DNA of 40,495 nt. Source: Acidocella sp. (GTDB lineage: Bacteria; Pseudomonadota; Alphaproteobacteria; Acetobacterales; Acetobacteraceae). Both the position numbers and the translations under genes were made by a program. Below, piece after piece: positions 1-7,919 of this stretch (position 1 is its first letter; each line of letters begins with the position of its first letter). A model generated the notes under the pieces. It ran no database searches. It was not told where the DNA came from and worked only from the letters and a program-made list of their open reading frames with translations. The stretch lies in contig JAMFRU010000024.1 of the NCBI GenBank assembly GCA_026224875.1, positions 1 to 40,495 of the forward strand, given 5' to 3'.

Positions 1-29
1 CGTAAGTCCATCGAATATGCTCGTGCCAT
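1..29 (-). CDS. IS630-type transposase, extreme 5' end only
   Basis: Reading leftward from an ATG at 29, the first ten codons give MARAYSMDLR before the window ends. This closely resembles the start of IS630-family transposases, whose N-terminal helix-turn-helix region typically opens with M-A-(K/R)-x-Y-S-x-D-L-R-E. A strong Shine-Dalgarno run (GGAGGAGG on the minus strand, about 39-46) lies 9 bases ahead. A second in-frame-independent ATG at 33 would give MDGTSIFDGLT, which I do not recognise. Only ten residues are visible, so the family call is an inference; the insertion-sequence ends and TA target duplication cannot be located. Confidence 0.5.
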
Positions 30-124
30 CCATGCCAGCCTCCTCCACCAGCAAGCATGGTGAATCAAAGGCAACCGCGTCGGCACAAGATAAAAATTCA
101 ACTCAGAGTAAATTCATATCGCTC

Positions 125-148
125 TAGCGGGTCCAGGGCAGAGCCCTA
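125..148. repeat. dispersed GC-rich palindromic repeat, copy 1
   Basis: A core beginning TAGCGGGTCCAGGGC and ending in AGAGCCC (125-146) is repeated exactly for 22 bases at 12074-12095, and in altered form at 17067-17085. It contains a small hairpin, AGGGC-AGA-GCCCT, followed by a T-run at 151-156. Here the larger hairpin seen before the core in the other copies is absent. It sits in the 190-base leader of the his operon; it could act as a transcription stop for anything arriving from the left, but that is inference. Confidence 0.6.
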
Positions 149-190
149 GCCTTTTTTGCGAAACCGCGGACATTGTTGTAGGCACGGGGC

Positions 191-781
191 ATGACACGTT
201 TAGCTGAACTCAGCCGCAAGACCTCCGAGACGGATATTTTTATTCGTATCGATCTGGATGGTACGGGCAAGACCGACATTGAAACCGGTGTCGGCTATTT
301 CGACCATATGCTCTCCGCCTTCGGGCGGCACGGGCTGTTTGACCTCACCGTCCATGCCAAGGGCGATCTGCATATCGACTCGCACCACACGGTTGAGGAT
401 TGCGGCATTCTACTCGGCCTGGCCTTTGCCCATGCGCTTGGTGAAAAGCGCGGCATTCAGCGCTTCGGCCATGCCGTGGTGCCCATGGATGAGACGCTGG
501 TGGACGCCGCGATCGATCTTTCCGGGCGGAATTTCGTGGTGTGGAACGTGAAGTTCGAGCGCCCGATGCTGGGGCAGATGGACACGCAGATGGTCGAGGA
601 GTTTTTCCGCGCTTTGGCCGGGAATGCGCTGTTCAACCTGCATGTGAATCAGCGTGCCGGGCATAATGCGCATCATGTCGCCGAGGCCTGCTTTAAATCC
701 GTGGCGCGCGCCTTGCGGGCGGCGGTGGCACTGGAGCCGCGCATCGCGGGTGAAATCCCTTCGACCAAGGGCGTGATTTAA
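191..781 (+). CDS. hisB: imidazoleglycerol-phosphate dehydratase
   Basis: Dehydrates imidazole glycerol phosphate to imidazole acetol phosphate, the sixth step of histidine synthesis, in the cytoplasm. The 196-residue length is that of the monofunctional enzyme without the phosphatase domain found in enterobacterial HisB. The two metal-binding signatures are visible: the DSHHTVEDCG stretch near residue 65 and the GHNAHHVAEACFK stretch near residue 160, each with paired histidines and a glutamate for the Mn ions. It opens a compact operon with hisH 6 bases downstream. The start at 191 follows a weak GGGG element; the next downstream gene spacing and the conserved N-terminus support it. Confidence 0.97.
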   Translation: MTRLAELSRKTSETDIFIRIDLDGTGKTDIETGVGYFDHMLSAFGRHGLFDLTVHAKGDLHIDSHHTVEDCGILLGLAFAHALGEKRGIQRFGHAVVPMDETLVDAAIDLSGRNFVVWNVKFERPMLGQMDTQMVEEFFRALAGNALFNLHVNQRAGHNAHHVAEACFKSVARALRAAVALEPRIAGEIPSTKGVI

Positions 782-787
782 GCCGCC

Positions 788-1423
788 ATGCTGGTCGCGG
801 TTATCGATTATCAGAGCGGGAACCTTGCTTCCGCCGCGCGCGGCCTTGTGCTGGCGGCGGAGCAGCGGGGACTACAAGCCGATGTGCAAATCACCTCCGA
901 CCCGGAGTTGGTGGCGCGCGCGGACCGCGTCGTGCTGCCGGGCCAGGGTGCGTTTGCCGATTGCGCGCAGGGGCTGGCTTCAGTCGATGGGCTGGAAGAG
1001 GCGCTGTTCAAGCGCGTTGCCCAGGGCGCGCCGTTTCTGGGCATTTGCGTGGGCATGCAATTGATGGCCCAGCGCGGGCTGGAGTACGGGATTACCCCGG
1101 GTTTCGGCTGGGTGCAGGGCGAAATTGCGCGCATGGAGGTGGGCACGGAACGCCTGCCGCATATGGGCTGGAATGAGCTGCAATTCACACCCGGGGCGCA
1201 TCCTTTGCTGGACGGGCTCAAGCCCGGTGATCACGCTTATTTCGTGCATTCCTACGCGCTGCGAGGCGGGAAAGCGGACGAGATTATCGCCACCACCGAT
1301 TATGCGGGCGATGTTGTGGCCATGGTGGCCAGCGGCAACCGCGCCGGCACGCAGTTTCATGCCGAAAAAAGCCAGCAGGTGGGTTTGACCATCCTCGGCA
1401 ATTTTCTGGCCTGGAACCCGTGA
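788..1423 (+). CDS. hisH: imidazole glycerol phosphate synthase, glutaminase subunit
   Basis: Class I glutamine amidotransferase that releases ammonia from glutamine and channels it to HisF for making imidazole glycerol phosphate and AICAR. The oxyanion region PGQGAF is at about 51-56, the nucleophile elbow GICVGMQ places Cys at 87, and the His-x-Glu pair of the triad is H191 and E193 in FHAEKSQ. Its 211 residues are typical. Its stop codon overlaps the GTG start of the next gene (GTGA), suggesting translational coupling. Its partner HisF is encoded four genes on, after an inserted hydrolase and acetyltransferase. Confidence 0.97.
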   Translation: MLVAVIDYQSGNLASAARGLVLAAEQRGLQADVQITSDPELVARADRVVLPGQGAFADCAQGLASVDGLEEALFKRVAQGAPFLGICVGMQLMAQRGLEYGITPGFGWVQGEIARMEVGTERLPHMGWNELQFTPGAHPLLDGLKPGDHAYFVHSYALRGGKADEIIATTDYAGDVVAMVASGNRAGTQFHAEKSQQVGLTILGNFLAWNP

Positions 1424-2250
1424 GGCGGGTGCGGCGCCTGGTTTTTCGGGCGCTGCTTTGTGTTTGCGTTATATACATAGGTATTTGTGCGCTGCTGCTG
1501 CTCGGGCAAAACCGGCTGCTGTATATCGGCACCGTGCTCCCGCCGCATGACCCGGCGCTGGCCCTCCCCTCCTTCAACGATGCCGGCGGCAAACAGATCG
1601 GCTGGATCGCGGAGCCTGCCGGGCTTGTGCGCGGCACGGTCGTGTATTTTCACGGCAATGATGAAGAGGCGTGGCAGGCGGACCAGAATTACGCGCCCTA
1701 TTTCACCTTACGCGGCTGGCGCGTGGTGTTCCCGGAATATCGCGGTTTTGATTTCCGCAATGGCCAGGCACCCACACATGACAGCGTGATAGCCGATGCC
1801 GTGGCGGTGATGCATCTGGCGCACCAGCGTTACCCCGGCCCGCTCTGGGTCGCGGGTAATTCGCTGGGCGCCGGCATTGCGGCGCAGGCGGCGGGCCCTG
1901 GCAATGCGCAGCGCGTGCTGCTGTTCGTGCCATGGGACTCCATGGGCGCGGTGGCGCAGGAGCGTTATCCGTTCGTTCCCACAAAGCTGCTGCTGCGGCT
2001 CGACGGCACGGAATATGATTCCTGCGTGACGTTGCAAGCCACCCGCGCGCCGGTATTCATCACCTATGCCGGGCTGGATGACATCATCCCATCGCACCAC
2101 GCGCTGAACCTCGCCCATTGCCTGGGCTTGCCGCCATCACGGATTTTCGGCCTGGCGGCGGCCACCCATCTCGACTGGTATGAGCATCTGACCCCAGCCC
2201 AATGGGACCTGCTCCTCAGCCCGCCGCTTAGCCAGCATGAACAAGATTAG
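1420..2250 (+). CDS. membrane-anchored alpha/beta hydrolase
   Basis: A 276-residue serine hydrolase of the Bem46/ABHD13-like alpha/beta type. An Arg-rich start and a hydrophobic helix (about 8-29) suggest an N-terminal inner-membrane anchor with the catalytic domain outside the cytoplasm. The oxyanion turn YFHGN is at 76-80, the nucleophile elbow GNSLGAG gives Ser148, the acid is Asp220 or Asp221 in YAGLDD, and the base is His250 in AATHLDW. The GTG start overlaps the hisH stop by four bases; a GTG three codons later is an alternative. It lies inside the his operon but nothing in it points to histidine synthesis. Substrate unknown. Confidence 0.85.
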   Translation: MRRVRRLVFRALLCVCVIYIGICALLLLGQNRLLYIGTVLPPHDPALALPSFNDAGGKQIGWIAEPAGLVRGTVVYFHGNDEEAWQADQNYAPYFTLRGWRVVFPEYRGFDFRNGQAPTHDSVIADAVAVMHLAHQRYPGPLWVAGNSLGAGIAAQAAGPGNAQRVLLFVPWDSMGAVAQERYPFVPTKLLLRLDGTEYDSCVTLQATRAPVFITYAGLDDIIPSHHALNLAHCLGLPPSRIFGLAAATHLDWYEHLTPAQWDLLLSPPLSQHEQD

Positions 2251-2288
2251 CGCTTGATTACGCGGGCCAATGGCGTCAAGACGCAGCC

Positions 2289-2831
2289 GTGACCAGCGCT
2301 TTGCCCCCTCCCAGCTCCATCTACGCGGAATGCCTCGCCAGCTTCACTGACGATGCCGATGTCCACGCTCTGGCCGAGGCCGCCACCGCCGCGATCCTCG
2401 ATGGCGGCGGATTCGGCTGGGTGAAGGCGCCCAAACGCCTCACCATGGAGCAGTATCTGCGCGGCGTGCCGCTGGTGCCGGAGCGCGAGCTGATCATCGG
2501 GCGCATGGACGGCGTGGTGTATGGCGCGGCGCAGTTGCAGAAACCCAGCCGCAATAATGAGGCGCAGGCGCAGGCGGTGACGCTGATGCACCACTTCGTC
2601 GCCCCTTACGCGCGCGGCCACGGGCTGGCGCGGCTGATTTTGCGCAAGGCCGAGGAACAGGCCCGTTCCCTGGGTTTTCGTGTGCTCAACCTCGATGTGC
2701 GCGAGACGCAATTGGGCGCCATCTCTCTGTACGAATCCGAAGGCTTTATCCGCTGGGGCTCGCACCCGGCCTATGCCTGGGTCAAAGGCAATGTGATTGC
2801 CGGGCATTTTTACTATAAGAACCTCAAATGA
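2289..2831 (+). CDS. GNAT-family N-acetyltransferase
   Basis: A 180-residue acyl-CoA-dependent N-acyltransferase. The acetyl-CoA loop is visible as [20 protein letters not shown] (about 110-130, R-G-x-G-x-A/G type), followed by the typical beta5 and the L-Y-E-S-E-G-F motif near the C-terminus, where the main chain usually carries a Tyr acid. It starts at a GTG 38 bases after the hydrolase and its stop overlaps the hisA start by four bases (ATGA), so it is translated as part of the his operon. The substrate cannot be told; acetylation of an amine or a protein N-terminus is possible. Confidence 0.88.
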   Translation: MTSALPPPSSIYAECLASFTDDADVHALAEAATAAILDGGGFGWVKAPKRLTMEQYLRGVPLVPERELIIGRMDGVVYGAAQLQKPSRNNEAQAQAVTLMHHFVAPYARGHGLARLILRKAEEQARSLGFRVLNLDVRETQLGAISLYESEGFIRWGSHPAYAWVKGNVIAGHFYYKNLK

Positions 2832-3559
2832 CACTGACATTATACCCCGCGATCGACCTTAAAGACGGCACCTGCGTACGGCTGGAGCGCGGCGAGATGG
2901 CAAACGCCACCGTGTTCGGCACCGATCCGGGCGCGCAGGCGGCGGCGTGGCAACAGGCTGGGTTCAAATGGGTGCATGTGGTGGACCTCAACGGCGCCTT
3001 CGCCGGCAGGTCCGAGAATGAAGAGGCGGTGCAATCGATCCTCGCCGCCGTAACTATTCCGGTGCAGCTTGGCGGCGGCATCCGCACGCTGGCGCAGATT
3101 GAGCATTGGTTGAAGGCTGGTGTGTCGCGCGTGATCCTCGGCTCGGCCGCGGCCAAGAACCCGGACCTTGTGCGCCAGGCGGCAAAGCTTTTTCCAGCCC
3201 GGGTGGTTGTCGGCATCGATGCCAAGGGCGGCATGGTGGCGACCGAAGGCTGGGCCGAGACCTCCGATATTCCAGCGCCCGAACTCGCGCGCCGCTTCGA
3301 GGATGCCGGCATCGCCGCCATCATCTACACCGATATTTCGCGCGACGGCATGAAGACCGGGCTGAACATTCCGGAAACGCAGGCTTTGGCCGCGGCCGTG
3401 AAACTGCCGATCATCGCCTCGGGCGGTGTTGCCTCGGTAGCCGACATCATCGCGCTTAAATCCGCGGCGGCGCGCCAGGCGAACCTCGAAGGCACGATTC
3501 TCGGGCGCGCTTTGTACGATGGCGCGCTCACACCGCGCGAGGCACTCGCCGCATGCTGA
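2828..3559 (+). CDS. hisA: ProFAR isomerase
   Basis: Catalyses the Amadori rearrangement of ProFAR to PRFAR, fourth step of histidine synthesis. It is a half-barrel-duplicated (beta-alpha)8 protein of 243 residues. The N-terminal catalytic aspartate lies in YPAIDLKDG (Asp9), the second in YTDISRDGM near residue 172, and the phosphate-binding loops appear as GGGIR (about 84) and ASGGV (about 198). It overlaps the acetyltransferase by four bases and hisF by seven. Confidence 0.97.
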   Translation: MTLTLYPAIDLKDGTCVRLERGEMANATVFGTDPGAQAAAWQQAGFKWVHVVDLNGAFAGRSENEEAVQSILAAVTIPVQLGGGIRTLAQIEHWLKAGVSRVILGSAAAKNPDLVRQAAKLFPARVVVGIDAKGGMVATEGWAETSDIPAPELARRFEDAGIAAIIYTDISRDGMKTGLNIPETQALAAAVKLPIIASGGVASVADIIALKSAAARQANLEGTILGRALYDGALTPREALAAC

Positions 3560-4326
3560 AACTGCGAGTTATTCCGTGCCTGGATGTGAAGGACGGCCGC
3601 GTCGTAAAAGGCGTGAACTTCGTCTCTCTGCGCGATGCCGGCGACCCTGTGGAGCAGGCGGCCGTGTATGACGCGGCGGGCGCGGATGAGCTTACATTTC
3701 TGGACATCACCGCCAGCTCCGATAACCGTGATACCATCCTCGATGTTGTCCACCGCACCGCCGAGCGGGTGTTTTTGCCGCTTACCGTGGGCGGCGGCAT
3801 ACGCGCCGTTGCCGATATGCGCCGGCTGCTGCTGGCGGGCGCCGATAAATGCTCGATCAACTCCGCTGCTTTGGCACGGCCAGAGCTGGTACGTGAGGGC
3901 GCGCAAAAATTCGGCAGCCAATGCGTGGTGGTGGCGATAGACGCGCGGCAATCCGCGCCCGGCAAATGGGAGGTTTTCTCGCACGGCGGGCGCCAGAACA
4001 CCGGGCTGGATCTAATCGAATGGGCGAAACAGGTGGAGAGCCTGGGTGCGGGCGAGATCCTGCTAACCTCCATGGACCGCGACGGCACCGGCAAGGGGTT
4101 CGACCTGGAATTGTTACGTAAGATGTGCGGCGCCGTGCGTGTGCCGGTCATCGCCTCGGGCGGGGTGGGTACGCTGGCTCATTTCGTCGAGGGCGCGCAG
4201 GCCGGCGCCACCGGATTGCTGGCCGCCAGCGTGTTCCATTTCGGTACATTCACCATCGCAGAGGTCAAGGCTGCTCTCACCGCAGCGCGCTTGCCGGTTC
4301 GTCCCGCCCCGGCAATAGTGGCCTGA
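3553..4326 (+). CDS. hisF: imidazole glycerol phosphate synthase, cyclase subunit
   Basis: Uses ammonia delivered by HisH to convert PRFAR to imidazole glycerol phosphate and AICAR. It is a 257-residue (beta-alpha)8 barrel homologous to HisA. The catalytic aspartates are in [10 protein letters not shown] (Asp11) and [13 protein letters not shown] (near residue 178), and phosphate-binding glycine loops are GGGIR and ASGGVG. Start overlaps the hisA stop within ATGCTGA. The C-terminal dozen residues ([13 protein letters not shown]) are more variable than the family core. Confidence 0.97.
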   Translation: MLKLRVIPCLDVKDGRVVKGVNFVSLRDAGDPVEQAAVYDAAGADELTFLDITASSDNRDTILDVVHRTAERVFLPLTVGGGIRAVADMRRLLLAGADKCSINSAALARPELVREGAQKFGSQCVVVAIDARQSAPGKWEVFSHGGRQNTGLDLIEWAKQVESLGAGEILLTSMDRDGTGKGFDLELLRKMCGAVRVPVIASGGVGTLAHFVEGAQAGATGLLAASVFHFGTFTIAEVKAALTAARLPVRPAPAIVA

Positions 4327-4345
4327 ACAGGAGTCGTTCGTTCCA

Positions 4346-4840
4346 ATGGCAAAAAAAGCCGCCACCACATCGAAGCCCAAGGTAACCAAGCCGAAAGTTG
4401 CGAAACCGAAGGCTGCGAAACCGAAAACCGTAAAGGCGAAAGCCACTCCCAGCCGCGCCGTAACCGTGCCGCCGCCGCAACAGGGGCCCGATGCCCGCGT
4501 GCTGGACAGGCTCTGGGCCACCGTGCTCACGCGCAAACATGCCGACCAGAATGAGAGCCACTCCGCCCGGCTGCTGGCCCGCGGCACCGGCAAGGTCGCG
4601 CAAAAATTCGGCGAAGAGGCGGTGGAATGCATCATCGAGGCGGTGGCCGGCAATACCACCGCACTCATCGGCGAGAGTGCCGATGTGCTCTACCATCTGC
4701 TGGTGTTATGGGTTGATGCCGGTTTGCGTCCGGAACAGGTCTGGACCGAGCTTATGCGCCGCGAGGGCATGAGCGGGCTGGCCGAAAAGGCCGCGCGCAA
4801 AATAGCCATTCCCGGTTTCCCCACCAAAAAAATCCCCTGA
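4346..4840 (+). CDS. hisE: phosphoribosyl-ATP diphosphatase with Lys/Pro/Ala-rich N-terminal tail
   Basis: Hydrolyses phosphoribosyl-ATP to phosphoribosyl-AMP, the second step of histidine synthesis. The all-alpha MazG-like domain occupies about residues 50-155, with the acidic metal-binding motif [13 protein letters not shown] (about 88-100) and [13 protein letters not shown] (about 112-124). The family is usually 90-110 residues; this protein has 164 because of a roughly 50-residue extension made of repeated P-K-x-x-K-P-K units before the domain. The extension is in frame after an ATG and no good internal start is evident before the domain, so I read it as real. No hisI is in the window. 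Confidence 0.93.
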   Translation: MAKKAATTSKPKVTKPKVAKPKAAKPKTVKAKATPSRAVTVPPPQQGPDARVLDRLWATVLTRKHADQNESHSARLLARGTGKVAQKFGEEAVECIIEAVAGNTTALIGESADVLYHLLVLWVDAGLRPEQVWTELMRREGMSGLAEKAARKIAIPGFPTKKIP

Positions 4841-4856
4841 GCCCGCGGAGCGACGC

Positions 4857-5222
4857 ATGGCCTATGATGACAACAACATTTTTGCTCGCATCCTGCGCGG
4901 TGAAATCCCCTGCACAAGGCTCTACGAAGATGAATTCGCCCTCGCCTTCCCCGATATCCACCCGCAGGCGCCCACCCATATTCTGGTAATCCCAAAAGGC
5001 AAATATATCTCGGCGGCGGATTTCAACGCCAAGGCCAGCGCGGAAGAGCTTGTTGGCTTCTATCGTGCGGTGTCGGCTGTGGCCAAACAGGCGGCTGTGG
5101 AGGAGAGCGGCTACCGGCTCATCTGCAACGCCGGCCCGCATAGCCACCAGGACGTGCCGCATTACCATATTCACATCCTGGGCGGCCGGCCGCTCGGCCA
5201 TCTGCTCGGCCCGCCTTTATGA
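4857..5222 (+). CDS. HIT-family nucleotide hydrolase/transferase (HinT-like)
   Basis: A 121-residue histidine triad protein. The triad HYHIHILGG places the histidines at 102, 104 and 106, and the N-terminus (DNNIFARILRGEIPC) is typical of HinT-type purine nucleoside phosphoramidases, which cleave AMP-lysine and similar adducts. It follows hisE by 16 bases, an arrangement common in alphaproteobacteria. Its stop overlaps the ATG of the chromate transporter gene (ATGA), so the two are likely co-translated although their functions are unrelated. Confidence 0.93.
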   Translation: MAYDDNNIFARILRGEIPCTRLYEDEFALAFPDIHPQAPTHILVIPKGKYISAADFNAKASAEELVGFYRAVSAVAKQAAVEESGYRLICNAGPHSHQDVPHYHIHILGGRPLGHLLGPPL

Positions 5223-6412
5223 TTTTGGTGCGCGCCTTCGAAGTCCTGTGGACGTTCTTCCTTTTGGGGATCAGCGCGTTCGGCGGGCCGGTGGCGCATC
5301 TGGGCTATTTCCGCCGCACCTTCGTCGACCGCAAAAAATGGGTGGATGACGAGGAATACGGCGCACTGCTGGCTTTGTGCCAGTTTCTGCCCGGGCCGGC
5401 GTCGAGCCAGGTGGGGTTCTGCATCGGGCTGCATCGGGCGGGGTTTCTGGGCGGGCTCTTCGCCTGGATCGGCTTTACCCTGCCCTCGGCGCTGCTCATG
5501 GCCGCCGCCGCGCATTATATGTTTGCCTTCCAGGGTTCGCCGCTGGTGCATGGCGCGCTGCACGGGTTGCAGCTGGCCGCCGTGGCCGTAGTGGCGCAAG
5601 CGGTATGGCTGATGGCGCAATCGCTCTGCCCAGACACGCCGCGCCGCGCTTTGGCCCTGCTTTGCGCCGCCGTGCTGGGGCTGATGCCGGGCACTTTGGG
5701 CCAGCTTTTCATCCTGCTTATCGGCGCACTCACCGGCTGGGCCACGTTGGACGACAGCGGGCTGGTGCGGCACCGCGAAACCCACCGGCTGGCACGCGAA
5801 TGGCCGTCCGCCAAGCGCGAGCTGCAATTGCACGCCCCGGCTTTGCTCTGCCTGATTTTATTTGCCAGCCTGTTGCTGGCCGCGTTCATTTTGCCGCTGC
5901 AAGGGCTTTGGGCGCTGGCCGCCGCCTTCTACCGCTCCGGCGCGCTGGTGTTCGGCGGCGGGCATGTGGTGCTGCCGCTGCTGCGCGATGCCGTCGTCAC
6001 CTCCGGCTGGGTCTCACCACAGGCGTTTCTGGCCGGCTACGGCGCGGCGCAGGCCATGCCCGGGCCGCTGTTCACCGTGGCCTCCTACCTCGGCATGCTC
6101 ACCGGCGGCTACCGGGGGGCGGCCATCGCCACAATCGCCATTTTCCTGCCCGGCCTGCTGCTGGTGGGCGCCACCCTGCCCTACTGGCAAGCATTGCGCA
6201 CCCGCCCCTATGTGGCCGCCATGATGAAAGGGCTAAACGCCGCCGTGGTCGGGCTGCTGGGTGCGGCCTTCATCGACCTGCTGACGCTAAGCACCATCCA
6301 GAGCATCTACGACCCGCCGATCATATTGTTCGCGCTGCTGCTGCTCACGGCCGGACGGGCGCGGCCTATACTGGTGGTTATATTTTGTGCGGCGGCTGGG
6401 GCGGTGGCGTAG
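5219..6412 (+). CDS. chrA: chromate transporter, CHR family
   Basis: A 397-residue inner-membrane protein with two homologous halves, each a chromate-transport domain. Each half begins with its hallmark: FGGPVAHLGYFRR then PGPASSQVGFCIG in the first (about 20-70), and FGGGHVVLPLL then AMPGPLFTVASYLG in the second (about 245-300). ChrA proteins export chromate, probably driven by the proton gradient, and related members may move other oxyanions. It overlaps the HIT gene and ends the his transcription unit; no chrB regulator is nearby. Resistance to chromate in this strain is inference. Confidence 0.93.
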   Translation: MILVRAFEVLWTFFLLGISAFGGPVAHLGYFRRTFVDRKKWVDDEEYGALLALCQFLPGPASSQVGFCIGLHRAGFLGGLFAWIGFTLPSALLMAAAAHYMFAFQGSPLVHGALHGLQLAAVAVVAQAVWLMAQSLCPDTPRRALALLCAAVLGLMPGTLGQLFILLIGALTGWATLDDSGLVRHRETHRLAREWPSAKRELQLHAPALLCLILFASLLLAAFILPLQGLWALAAAFYRSGALVFGGGHVVLPLLRDAVVTSGWVSPQAFLAGYGAAQAMPGPLFTVASYLGMLTGGYRGAAIATIAIFLPGLLLVGATLPYWQALRTRPYVAAMMKGLNAAVVGLLGAAFIDLLTLSTIQSIYDPPIILFALLLLTAGRARPILVVIFCAAAGAVA

Positions 6413-6542
6413 AAAAAGCCAGCTTAATAAAGTCGTAATTTTTCCACGCTATAGTTCAGCAATGATGTTGACGAAGGCGTCACGCCAACCGCCTTTTGGC
6501 TTGCCCGGCCACGCGGTTGTGCCCTTCTCCTAATAATTACGA

Positions 6543-6559
6543 GATGAAATTCTTTCATC
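6543..6559. promoter_or_regulatory. inverted repeat ahead of the Tad-like genes
   Basis: GATGAAA-TTC-TTTCATC is a perfect 7-base inverted repeat with a 3-base spacer in the 244-base gap after chrA. No run of T follows, so it is a weak terminator candidate; an operator for the Tad-like genes starting 98 bases downstream is equally possible. The rest of the gap is relatively AT-rich and holds the GGGGA ribosome-binding site at 6646-6650. Confidence 0.35.
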
Positions 6560-6656
6560 CTCTCTTGCCAGCCACAACTCTTTGCTCTAAAAGATTAAAT
6601 TAGCGCCACAATACCAGCTTCCGGGATAGGTCCTGGAAATCATTTGGGGATGATTT

Positions 6657-7286
6657 TTGAGTCTTTTTGTGCGCAAGCGTTTAGCCAAAGCTTGGTGCCG
6701 CCCTCGGAACTCCGGGTTCTGCGCAGCGACGGGCGGCAGCGCCACTGTGGAATTCGCGATCGTCGGGTTCACCTTCATCTTCATGCTGCTCGCAGTATTC
6801 GAGCTTGGCACCTATTATCTACGGCTCGCCGTGCTGGATCTGGCCGTGCAGCAAGCCTCCCGGCAGTTGATGATCACGAATTCCGCCACCCTTCCAGCCC
6901 CCACCACCCCAACGATACTGACGGCGGCGAATTTTTCCACACTTATTTTGAGTGACAGCTATGGCTTGCTGAACGGCCAATCTCTGCATATCGCGGTGCA
7001 GGCCAACACCTCCAAAGCGTCCAGCGGCACCGGTTTTGGCGGCATTATGGCAAAGACGAGTTTAAGTACAGCCACAGGCACGACCAGCGGCAATAACGTC
7101 ATCGTTGCCTATCCAACCTCCATCTCCTATGGCAGCGATGTTCTGGTACAGGTGGCGTATCAGGATAACATCATCAAAAGCCTGATGCCGACGGGACAGG
7201 ACCAGTCCAATGGCTTGGCGACAAGGTTACTCAACGTATCCGCAACGGTCGCATTTCAGACCGAACCACAGAACACCGCGCAATGA
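6657..7286 (+). CDS. TadE-like pseudopilin
   Basis: A 209-residue protein whose N-terminus carries the TadE signature GSATVEFAIVGFTFIFMLLA (about 24-43): a short basic leader, Gly, then the conserved Glu at position 5 of the mature form, then a single transmembrane helix. Such leaders are cut by a TadV-type prepilin peptidase and the protein is a minor component of Flp/Tad pili. The remainder is rich in Thr, Ser, Asn and Ala, as expected for an exported domain. The start is a TTG six bases after GGGGA; GTG at 6669 is an alternative. Its stop overlaps the next gene's ATG. Confidence 0.8.
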   Translation: MSLFVRKRLAKAWCRPRNSGFCAATGGSATVEFAIVGFTFIFMLLAVFELGTYYLRLAVLDLAVQQASRQLMITNSATLPAPTTPTILTAANFSTLILSDSYGLLNGQSLHIAVQANTSKASSGTGFGGIMAKTSLSTATGTTSGNNVIVAYPTSISYGSDVLVQVAYQDNIIKSLMPTGQDQSNGLATRLLNVSATVAFQTEPQNTAQ

Positions 7287-7894
7287 GGCGGAAAACGCTG
7301 ATGCGTTGTTGCCACAAGGCGATGGGCACAAAAAGCTCGATTGCTGTCGAGTTCGCTCTGCTTGCCCCCTTATTGATCACATTAGCCCTGGCACTCATTC
7401 AAATCGCCGCGGCAATCCGCGTTCAGCTTGAGGTCAACCGGGCGGCATGGGCGGTCGCGGACCTGATCTCTCAGCAAACGGACGTGACAACGGCTGAGCT
7501 TACCGATTATGCCATCGCAGCGAATGATTGTTACGATTTCGGCGTTGGCAATTTCACATTTTCCGCGGAAAGCATCAACTTCCTCAATGCCGGTAGCAGC
7601 TACAGCATCGCATGGGATGCTAATAGCGTTGTCCCCTCCAGCTATGTGCTGACGCCAACAGCCGCGACAACAACGGCAACTGCGACGGGCACAAGATCTG
7701 GCTCCACTGTTTTTAATTTGAGCGATGGCTTGGGCAATGACAGCGTAATCGTGGTTACCGCCAGTTCCACCATCGGCGTACCATTTCCGGTCATGTCGGT
7801 CCTCATGGCGTCATTCCATCTGTCCAACTCTTATACTTTCTCAACAACCGTTTTTGCGCGTTCGAGGACGGGTTACATAACGAGTTTGAATTGA
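7283..7894 (+). CDS. second TadE/TadF-like pseudopilin
   Basis: A 203-residue paralogue-type neighbour with the motif SSIAVEFALLAPLLITLALA at about 14-33, again a short basic leader, an invariant Glu and one membrane helix. The exported portion is low in charged residues and rich in Thr, Ala and Ser. The start overlaps the upstream stop by four bases (ATGA), indicating coupled expression. TadF is the closest named role; the sequence does not distinguish TadE from TadF reliably. Confidence 0.78.
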   Translation: MRRKTLMRCCHKAMGTKSSIAVEFALLAPLLITLALALIQIAAAIRVQLEVNRAAWAVADLISQQTDVTTAELTDYAIAANDCYDFGVGNFTFSAESINFLNAGSSYSIAWDANSVVPSSYVLTPTAATTTATATGTRSGSTVFNLSDGLGNDSVIVVTASSTIGVPFPVMSVLMASFHLSNSYTFSTTVFARSRTGYITSLN

Positions 7895-7919
7895 AACAGC
7901 CGCGGCAAAGGAGGGCATT

